In this document: positions 1-4,667 of the stretch, piece by piece | How positions within the stretch are numbered: position 1 is the first letter of the stretch | Layout: each line of letters opens with the position of its first letter | From: an uncultured Eubacteriales bacterium | Lineage (GTDB): Bacteria > Bacillota > Clostridia > Oscillospirales > CAG-272 | DNA: 9,807 bases | Direction of reading: 5' to 3' | NCBI GenBank assembly: GCA_934481325.1 | Contig: CAKSPL010000031.1 | Location: 1-9,807 of the forward strand | The notes under the pieces: generated by a model | The model's database searches: none | What the model was told of the DNA's origin: nothing | What the model saw: only the letters and a program-made list of their open reading frames with translations | Translations under genes and position numbers: made by a program

Positions 1-26
1 AGTTTACCTAACTGAATAAACTACAT

Positions 27-64
27 AGCCAAACGCTGCGGAACCGAGCGTTTGGCTTATTTTT
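27..64 (+). terminator. Rho-independent terminator of an upstream gene
   Basis: An 11-bp perfect stem (27-37 with 47-57) encloses a 9-nt loop and is followed by TATTTTT. The T-run is on the + strand side, so it should end transcription of a rightward gene lying left of the window. On the other strand the trailing sequence is poor in T, so a bidirectional role is less likely. Confidence 0.75.
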
Positions 65-257
65 ATGAAAAGGAAGGATGAACGCTAAGAAACTTGGATT
101 CGAACGTAATATACATAAGCTCGTTTACAAGCATGGCTCTGCAAGCCCGGAAGACCGCGGACACTTGCAAGCCCATGTTTCACCAAGGGAGAAATGTACC
201 ATTGCGCTGCATCTGAATTGGATAACACAAATTCGGCATCTAAATTGACCTGTAAAC
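65..257. other. Region between two terminators, no convincing gene
   Basis: This stretch is less GC-rich than its surroundings and lies between the terminator at 27-64 and the hairpin at 260-289. A 56-codon reading frame runs on the + strand from an ATG at 78 to a TGA at 246-248, with purine-rich AAGGAAGG immediately before the ATG. Its product matches nothing I recognise, the ribosome binding site is too close to the ATG, and no promoter is evident, so I do not call it a gene. The other strand carries only the run-off end of the broken sirtuin frame. Confidence 0.4.
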
Positions 258-1015
258 ACAAAAAAGGGCGGCGTATGCCGCCCTTTTTTGGCGGATGGCG
301 CGCTTTTCCCCGGAAAAAGCACGCCGTTCGGTTTCGCCGCGTGCCAGCCCTCGTCCTCAACAAACCGGTCGTCCGTGCGCAGATTCATCCCCGCGGGCTT
401 GCCGCAATGCGGGCAGACCGGAATCAGCTCGGTTGGGATTTTCCCATCCCTTTGCTCCCGCACCATCCGGCGGATTTCCGCCTCGTTGTCCCGGGTTTCG
501 CGACAGCACGGCTCACTGCACTGAAAAAGCCCATAGTCCCCCTGCGTGTAAAACAGCCGCTTCTTTTCAAACCCCGCTTTTTGAAAGCAGTGATCCACGT
601 TGGTGGTAATGACAAAATAGTCCTTATCCTTTATCAGGTTCCGCAGGGTTTCATAAACCGGCTTCGGTGTTTTTTCATAACGGTTGATCAGGATGTACCG
701 GCTCCAGAAGCCCCGGTATTCCTCGGGTGTTTTGTAAGGATAAAACCCGCCGGAATACATATCGTGAAAGCCGTACTTCTCTTCAAGATCGGCAAAATAA
801 CGGTGAAAACGCTCCCCGTCATAGGTGAACCCGGCGGACGCCGAAAGCCCCGCCCCGGCACCGATGACAACGGCTCTGCCGCCTTTTTCCACGATAAAAA
901 CCTCGTCGTCCATCGGATCGTTCGTTTTGTATGCGTGGAGCTTCACGGCTCCGAAACCGTAAATGCCGACCTCGCCTTTTGCAAGCGTAACTTTTTCAAA
1001 TGTATTCTTATTCAT
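125..1015 (-). pseudogene. Chimeric, C-terminally truncated sirtuin (Sir2 family) reading frame
   Basis: A 296-codon frame. The start at 1015 is chosen because AGGGAG sits 7 nt upstream; the in-frame ATG at 1114 has no ribosome binding site. Residues from ~51 are clearly Sir2: the NAD loop GAGAGLS (52-58), TTNVDH (137-142), YTQGDYG (156-162) with Gln158 where classical sirtuins have the catalytic His, and zinc cysteines C166, C170/C171, C201 and C204. A Gln at this site and the overall sequence resemble class M sirtuins, which I recall as protein ADP-ribosyltransferases rather than deacylases. Residues 1-48 do not look like a sirtuin start; they resemble the N-terminus of a metallo-beta-lactamase-fold family that I remember next to HxlR genes. 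After VEDEGWHAA (219-227) the usual ~70-90 residues, including the rest of the Rossmann fold, are missing, and the frame runs through a terminator to a stop at 125. Probably non-functional. Alternatives are an assembly join or a recently rearranged locus. Confidence 0.7.
260..289 (-). terminator. Intrinsic terminator, symmetrical, inside the sirtuin frame
   Basis: A perfect 7-bp GC stem (266-272 with 277-283) with a 4-nt loop is flanked by six A (260-265) and six T (284-289), so it can act in both directions. It would stop leftward transcripts from the sirtuin frame before that frame reaches its stop codon at 125-127. Confidence 0.85.
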
Positions 1016-1077
1016 TGTTTTTCTCCCTCGTTTTGGAATGGTGCCGGGGGCGGATCCGTTCCCCCTTGGACAAGCCC

Positions 1078-1106
1078 AGTATGCATCGGGCGTTTCGGCT
1101 TGTAAA
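1078..1106 (-). promoter_or_regulatory. Sigma-A-type promoter for the sirtuin frame
   Basis: Read leftward: TTTACA (-35, 1101-1106), a 17-nt spacer, then CATACT (-10, 1078-1083). One mismatch in the -35 and two in the -10. The predicted start lies ~55-60 nt before the ATG at 1015. The -35 is part of a direct repeat shared with the opposing promoter. Confidence 0.55.
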
Positions 1107-1165
1107 GCACGCACTTTTTTGTGCCGTAGTCATAAAAAAGTGGCTTTTGCCGTGCGGCTTGAAAA
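1096..1165. promoter_or_regulatory. Candidate HxlR operator region
   Basis: Two elements lie between the divergent promoters. First, an 11-nt direct repeat, CGGCTTGTAAA (1096-1106) and CGGCTTGAAAA (1155-1165), with one mismatch; each copy covers one of the two -35 boxes. Second, a perfect 9-bp inverted repeat, CACTTTTTT (1112-1120) and AAAAAAGTG (1134-1142), with a 13-nt centre. HxlR regulators are dimers that bind such sites and often repress themselves and a divergent neighbour, so these are the natural operator candidates. Which element is used is not decidable from sequence. Confidence 0.45.
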
Positions 1166-1187
1166 ATCCGGCTGATGCTGATATAAT
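1159..1187 (+). promoter_or_regulatory. Strong sigma-A promoter for the HxlR operon
   Basis: TTGAAA (1159-1164), a 17-nt spacer, and a perfect TATAAT (1182-1187). The start of transcription should fall near 1194, ~43 nt before the ATG at 1237. The -35 overlaps the second copy of the direct repeat, so a bound repressor would block polymerase. Confidence 0.85.
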
Positions 1188-1236
1188 AAAAGTGTAGCAT
1201 CCGGGATCGGGTGTTACGGGAAAGCGAGGTACAGGT

Positions 1237-1581
1237 ATGCTGACAAAAGAAGAACTGCCCGCCTGCCCGGTGGCAACAACGGTACAGCTGATTGGAAGCA
1301 AATGGAAGCTGTTGATTATCCGCAACCTGCGAAGCCGCCCGTGGAGGTTCAATGAACTGCGAAAGGACCTTGCCGGAATCAGCCAAAAGGTGCTGACCGA
1401 CAGCCTGCGCGAAATGGAGGCGGACGGAATCATTACCCGCACCGTATATCCGGAGGTTTCGCCGCGGGTGGAATATGCGCTCTCGCCGCTCGGAGAAACG
1501 CTCGGTCCGATTCTGAACGCGATGGCGAGCTGGGGCAACCGCTACAAGACCGACCGTTCGGCAGGGGAGGGGACGCAATGA
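1237..1581 (+). CDS. HxlR-family winged-helix transcriptional regulator
   Basis: A 114-residue protein, the usual length for a stand-alone HxlR (MarR-like) regulator, acting in the cytoplasm as a DNA-binding dimer. The family signature is clear: CPVATTVQLIGSKWKLLIIR (10-29), FNELRKDLAGISQKVLTDSL (38-57, recognition helix region), then the wing with ITRTVYPEVSPRVEYALSPLG (66-86). Cys10 stands where YodB/HypR-type members carry the redox-sensing Cys, so sensing of thiol-reactive compounds is possible; this is an inference from family knowledge. The GAGG-type ribosome binding site is modest. The TGA overlaps the ATG of the next gene (ATGA), so the two are translationally coupled. Divergent from the sirtuin frame, with operator-like repeats between; autoregulation and control of both sides is likely. 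The inducer is unknown. Confidence 0.93.
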   Translation: MLTKEELPACPVATTVQLIGSKWKLLIIRNLRSRPWRFNELRKDLAGISQKVLTDSLREMEADGIITRTVYPEVSPRVEYALSPLGETLGPILNAMASWGNRYKTDRSAGEGTQ

Positions 1582-2105
1582 GGAGATTTTTCGGAGCCGT
1601 TGCGATTCTGTATTTTCCGTTGCTTTTCCTGCTGGCATTCTTTCCGAAGCCTACGGAAGGTGCTTCCGCCTATTGGTTGAACCTGCTGTTCTTTTTCTTG
1701 TATTCCTTTCCGTTTTATTGTGTGTTTTTGGAGGCGGGAGAAACAATCGTTTCAAAATGCGCGCACCGCACCAATGCCGAACGGGTGATACACGCCGTCC
1801 GGCTGTTATTGTCGGTGGGAATATTGCTCACGCTGATTGATTTACCCGGATATCTGTATTTGGCACTCGCTCTGGCGGTGGCGTGGGCGGCTTTGCGGAT
1901 TCTCGGTGCCGTTCTTTTTCGCGGAAAGTGCCGGCGGGATGAAATCCCGATAACCAAAGGCTTCTTAATTTCGGTACTGGCGGTTTTTCTTGCCGTATGC
2001 GGCATCCTTATAATCCTTCGGATATCCTTGGACCGGAAAAACAGACCCGAACCGCTGAGTGAGGCGGAGGTATCCGCAATCGGGAGCATCCGGGAGGAAT
2101 CGTAA
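1578..2105 (+). CDS. Integral membrane protein of unknown function
   Basis: A 175-residue, strongly hydrophobic protein that I do not recognise. Likely membrane segments are at about 4-22, 31-52, 72-89, 91-114 and 128-148; the third and fourth run together around a Leu-Ile-Asp-Leu-Pro turn. A polar C-terminal tail (~150-175) is rich in Arg, Asp and Glu. The start at 1578 overlaps the HxlR stop as ATGA and has a strong GGGGAGGGG ribosome binding site 6-7 nt upstream inside the HxlR gene. Small membrane proteins paired with HxlR regulators are plausible targets of the regulator and could serve in efflux or envelope stress, but nothing in the sequence proves this. The TAA stop lies inside the first unit of the following 14-bp repeat. 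Confidence 0.8.
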   Translation: MRRFFGAVAILYFPLLFLLAFFPKPTEGASAYWLNLLFFFLYSFPFYCVFLEAGETIVSKCAHRTNAERVIHAVRLLLSVGILLTLIDLPGYLYLALALAVAWAALRILGAVLFRGKCRRDEIPITKGFLISVLAVFLAVCGILIILRISLDRKNRPEPLSEAEVSAIGSIREES

Positions 2106-2188
2106 GCAGAGAATCGCAAGCAGAGAATCGCAAGCAGGCAATTGCAAGCAGGCAATCGCAAGTGGGCAATTGCAAGCAAGGAATCGCG
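2098..2188. repeat. 14-bp tandem repeat (minisatellite), six units plus a partial
   Basis: Units start at 2098, 2112, 2126, 2140, 2154 and 2168, with a 7-nt remnant to 2188. Consensus AATCGCAAGCAGGC, varying at position 4 (C/T), in the middle and in the last two bases. The array starts inside the membrane protein gene: the T at 2103 in unit 1 (other units have C) makes the TAA stop. No spacers of unique sequence, so it is not a CRISPR array. Copy number is likely to vary between strains. Confidence 0.9.
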
Positions 2189-2223
2189 AAAATGGAACCC
2201 CAAAGGGCAGAGCTTGCCTGAAA

Positions 2224-2272
2224 GTCAAGGATGCTTTGTGGCTTCCCTGACGATTTTTCTGCGTGAAAAATC
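2224..2272 (+). terminator. Possible weak terminator / AT hairpin after the HxlR operon
   Basis: A 7-bp stem with one A-C mismatch (2224-2230 with 2245-2251) is followed by GATTTTTCT. That T-run itself forms the left arm of a perfect 8-bp palindrome, GATTTTTC (2252-2259) with GAAAAATC (2265-2272). Neither is a strong terminator, but nothing better separates the membrane protein gene from the GGDEF promoter. Confidence 0.3.
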
Positions 2273-2301
2273 TACTTTGACGCGTATTCGACAAAAAAGT
2301 C

Positions 2302-2330
2302 TTGCTTTTTTGCAAATAATGTGCTACAAT
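2302..2330 (+). promoter_or_regulatory. Extended -10 sigma-A promoter for the GGDEF gene
   Basis: TTGCTT (2302-2307), a 17-nt spacer ending in TGC, then TACAAT (2325-2330). The TGn before the -10 makes it an extended -10 promoter. An AT-rich leader follows, and AAAGGAG (2352-2358) precedes the ATG at 2368. Confidence 0.75.
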
Positions 2331-2367
2331 AATATATATTTTAATTTAGAGAAAGGAGAAAGCGCGG

Positions 2368-3555
2368 ATGATCAATGCACAAGAGGTTTTGGTGGCAAAC
2401 GGTGCGGGGATCCTCATTTTGGCGGTTTCCTTTCTTTCCGAGGTAAAATTTAAAAAAGAAAAGCATTTAAGCAACAAGCTGTTCAAAGCCATCAGCCTGC
2501 TTGCCTTTTTCGCCCTGATGGCGGAAACGGCAACCTTCCTGTTGGACGGAACTCCGGGCGGGGTGGCGCATTTCCTGCAATATCTGCTCAATGCCTATCT
2601 GTTTTTGGCTTCCGGCGGGGTGGGTGCCCTTTGGGTGCTGTATGTGAACGTTCGCATCTACCACAGCAAAAAGCGATTCCGCCGGTGGCTTCTGCCCACG
2701 CTTTTGCCGTATGGTGTGATTGTATTGCTGATTATTTGTGACCTGTGCGGCACGGGGCTGATTTTTTCGGTTTCGGAGCAGAACGTGTATCAGCGCGGGC
2801 AATGGGTTGTTCTGCAATATCTGATTCTCATCTGTGATTATGCCGTCAGTCTGATTCAGGCACTGGTTGCCGTGCGGCAAAATCATCATCCGCGCTTTTT
2901 CCCGGTTCATTATTTCGTGTTGCCGTGTGTTTTCGGCACGCTGATACAGATTTGCTTTTACGGTCTGGCAACGGGGTGGTTTTCGGTGAGTCTCGCGTTG
3001 CAGTTTATCCGGTTGCACATTGCCGAGGAAAATGCGTTTGTGGACGAGCTGTCGGGGCTTTATAACCGCAAATATTATAACGGCGTCATCCGCAAGCTGG
3101 AAAAGAGCCGGAAAAACCGGACGATTGCCGGCGTGCTGATGGATATTGACCAATTCAAAGCCATCAACGACGTATGGGGGCATTTTGCCGGGGATGAAGC
3201 CATTCGCAGTCTCGGGCGGATTCTGTCAGGCGTTGCCACCGAAAAAACGATGGCGTTCCGCCTGGCGGGGGATGAGTTTGTGCTGTTGGACGCCAACGGA
3301 ACCGAGGAGGGAGCCGAGCGGCTGATGCAAACGGTGCGGGAGAGCGTGGAGCGGTTCAACGATTCGGCGGACAAGCCCTATCGATTGTCGCTTTCGATGG
3401 GATATACGTTGTGCAATACGGAAAATTTTGACCCGAACGCATTTTTACACGAAATGGACCGTCATATGTATTCCCAAAAGGCGGAACGCTACGAAAGGCA
3501 GGGCATCCCGCCCGCACAGCCGTTTCCGGAGCCGCAGGAAAAAGCCGGATGCTAA
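2368..3555 (+). CDS. Membrane-anchored diguanylate cyclase (GGDEF domain)
   Basis: A 395-residue protein. Residues ~8-215 hold about seven hydrophobic segments (roughly 8-25, 40-58, 68-93, 108-126, 146-168, 180-200, 203-215), forming a membrane sensor of a type I cannot name. A GGDEF domain follows: DELSGLYNRKYY (226-237), MDIDQFKAINDVWGH (258-272) with metal-binding Asp259, and the active-site motif AGDEF (300-304). Ala replaces the first Gly, a change tolerated in some active cyclases. The inhibitory I-site RxxD expected nine residues before the motif is absent (it reads TEKT), so no classical product inhibition is expected. It probably makes c-di-GMP from two GTP at the inner face of the membrane in response to an unknown signal. 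Monocistronic, with its own promoter and terminator. Activity of the degenerate motif is not certain. Confidence 0.92.
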   Translation: MINAQEVLVANGAGILILAVSFLSEVKFKKEKHLSNKLFKAISLLAFFALMAETATFLLDGTPGGVAHFLQYLLNAYLFLASGGVGALWVLYVNVRIYHSKKRFRRWLLPTLLPYGVIVLLIICDLCGTGLIFSVSEQNVYQRGQWVVLQYLILICDYAVSLIQALVAVRQNHHPRFFPVHYFVLPCVFGTLIQICFYGLATGWFSVSLALQFIRLHIAEENAFVDELSGLYNRKYYNGVIRKLEKSRKNRTIAGVLMDIDQFKAINDVWGHFAGDEAIRSLGRILSGVATEKTMAFRLAGDEFVLLDANGTEEGAERLMQTVRESVERFNDSADKPYRLSLSMGYTLCNTENFDPNAFLHEMDRHMYSQKAERYERQGIPPAQPFPEPQEKAGC

Positions 3556-3572
3556 GGCTCCGGCTTTTCTTG
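3541..3572 (+). terminator. Terminator of the GGDEF gene
   Basis: A perfect 9-bp stem, AAAGCCGGA (3541-3549) with TCCGGCTTT (3559-3567), followed by TCTTGTT. The TAA stop codon of the GGDEF gene (3553-3555) lies in the 9-nt loop, so the terminator overlaps the end of the gene. Confidence 0.8.
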
Positions 3573-3616
3573 TTCGGGTGATTCGGGAACGCACGGCAAG
3601 TTTTTTTCACCTCGAT

Positions 3617-3658
3617 AAAAGGAACCTCCCTGACCCTTTCGGGTCAGGGAGGTTCCTT
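3617..3658 (-). terminator. Long perfect hairpin, terminator of the leftward operon
   Basis: AAGGAACCTCCCTGACCC (3619-3636) is perfectly complementary to 3641-3658: 18 bp with a 4-nt loop. Read leftward, the loop is a GAAA tetraloop closed by C-G and the stem is followed by TTTTATCG, fitting a terminator for the operon ending at 3696. On the + strand no T-run follows. Much longer than the other terminators in the window. Confidence 0.7.
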
Positions 3659-3695
3659 GCGAAAACGCGATTTTCTCATCATATATAGGGGGATA

Positions 3696-4667
3696 TTATA
3701 AAAATACTTCGGCTTTTGCCCCCGGATGCGTATGCCGCAGGAGGTAGCGCGTCAGGATGCGGGAGCGGGTGAAGGAAAGCGCGTGGCGGGGGCAGGCAAC
3801 CACACAGGCAAGGCAACGCCGGCAATGCCTGCCCGCAATGCCGTTTTGCATTTCCCCGAAGGGGCAAGCCGCAGTGCAGATGCCGCAACTCGTGCAATCG
3901 GCATTTTTTCGCAACTTAACGGCGATTCTGCTTCGTGTTCCCGGGAAAAAGCCTGCCAAAGGGTGATGCGCGGAAAAGGGAATCCGCACCTCGTTTTCCC
4001 CGTTGGCGGCAAGCAGGCGGTCGAGGACGACTGTGTCAAAGTCGTTTTGGAACATCCTTGACTCGGCGTAAGATCCGATGTACCCGGTGTGGGAGCCGTT
4101 GTGTTCGGCAGGGGATTCGGTGTACTCGGCGGGGGATGTGGTGTGTTCGGCAGGGGATTCGGTGTACTCGGCGGAGGATGCGGCGCGTTCGGTGCGGGAG
4201 CCGCTATATTCGGCGGGTAATTCGGTGTGTTTGGCGGGCGAACCGCTGTATTCGGCAGTGATTTCTGTGCGCCCGTCGGGAAGATAAGTATGTCCCGTGG
4301 GGAGATAGGCGGCGGCACAAATGCGGGCGGGCGTGATTTTTTGCGCCTTTTGCAGGACATTTCCGTGCGAAATGCCGCCGTAGGTGGCGATCAGCGTGAC
4401 GTTTCCGGCGTGCAGGTTTTTCAGAAAATCCTTTACCGGGTCGGGGATTGCCTGACAGTATACCGGAAAGACGACAAAGACGCGCGACAGGCGGTTTTTC
4501 CCGGTTTCACGGCTGTGACCGTTATTTTTTGCGGTTGCCGCTTTTCCCTCTGTGCCGCGCGGAAAATTTTTTGTCAGCCGGAACAGCGGGGCGTTTAAGA
4601 CCCTTGCATAGTATTCTGCCACCGCCAGACTATGCCCGGAGCCCGAAAAACAGTAAATCTCCGTCAT
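3696..4667 (-). CDS. Flavodoxin-ferredoxin fusion protein (EFR1-like) with heptapeptide repeats
   Basis: A 323-residue cytoplasmic electron carrier. Residues 1-~130 are a flavodoxin-like domain: the phosphate loop CFSGSGHS (6-13), FPVYCQAIPDPVKDFL (67-82) and TYGGISHGN (95-103) match the EFR1-type fold that binds FMN. Residues 137-199 are nine 7-residue repeats (consensus PAEYTES), an insertion that I do not know from relatives. The C-terminus holds two [4Fe-4S] motifs of 2x4Fe ferredoxin type: C258-C261-C264-C268-Pro and C282-C285-C288-C292-Pro. The start at 4667 is chosen because GGAG lies 5 nt upstream and the ATG overlaps the TGA of the preceding PP-loop gene (ATGA); a longer in-frame extension to 4868 has no support. 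It is the second gene of a two-gene operon, so it probably supplies electrons to a reaction involving the PP-loop enzyme. The partner reductase is not in the window. Confidence 0.88.
   Translation of the reverse strand: MTEIYCFSGSGHSLAVAEYYARVLNAPLFRLTKNFPRGTEGKAATAKNNGHSRETGKNRLSRVFVVFPVYCQAIPDPVKDFLKNLHAGNVTLIATYGGISHGNVLQKAQKITPARICAAAYLPTGHTYLPDGRTEITAEYSGSPAKHTELPAEYSGSRTERAASSAEYTESPAEHTTSPAEYTESPAEHNGSHTGYIGSYAESRMFQNDFDTVVLDRLLAANGENEVRIPFSAHHPLAGFFPGTRSRIAVKLRKNADCTSCGICTAACPFGEMQNGIAGRHCRRCLACVVACPRHALSFTRSRILTRYLLRHTHPGAKAEVFL
4071..4259 (-). repeat. In-frame 21-bp / 42-bp coding repeat
   Basis: Nine 21-nt units encode residues 137-199 of the flavodoxin-ferredoxin protein. Position 4 of successive units reads Tyr, His, Tyr, Arg, Tyr, His, Tyr, His, Tyr, so the true unit appears to be 42 nt. 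In the DNA, 4101-4132 and 4143-4174 are identical and spaced by exactly 42 nt, which indicates a recent duplication. All unit lengths are multiples of 3 and keep the frame. The segment is rich in Ala, Glu, Ser, Thr and Pro and is probably a flexible linker. Confidence 0.9.

Noticed and set aside
91..105. TTCGAA-containing segment that resembles a tRNA T-loop on the minus strand
   Set aside because: The flanking bases do not form a 5-bp T-stem and no acceptor or anticodon arm is present, so it is neither a tRNA nor a recognisable tRNA-end attachment site.
78..248. 56-codon + strand reading frame with purine-rich sequence before its ATG
   Set aside because: Spacing of the ribosome binding site is wrong, the product is compositionally unremarkable and matches nothing known to me, and no promoter is seen.
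194..1105. Long + strand frame opposite the sirtuin
   Set aside because: It mirrors the codon bias of the minus-strand sirtuin, has no ribosome binding site, and the sirtuin motifs lie on the minus strand.
2098..2188. Short repeats considered as a CRISPR array
   Set aside because: Units are directly adjacent with no unique spacers, and no cas genes are present.
2189..2367. Possible riboswitch upstream of the GGDEF gene, such as a c-di-GMP sensor
   Set aside because: Most of this region lies upstream of the promoter at 2302-2330; the transcribed leader is only ~30 nt and AT-rich, too short for an aptamer.
4071..4259. 21-bp repeats considered as a CRISPR or mobile repeat
   Set aside because: They are in frame within a protein gene, contiguous, and encode a regular heptapeptide.
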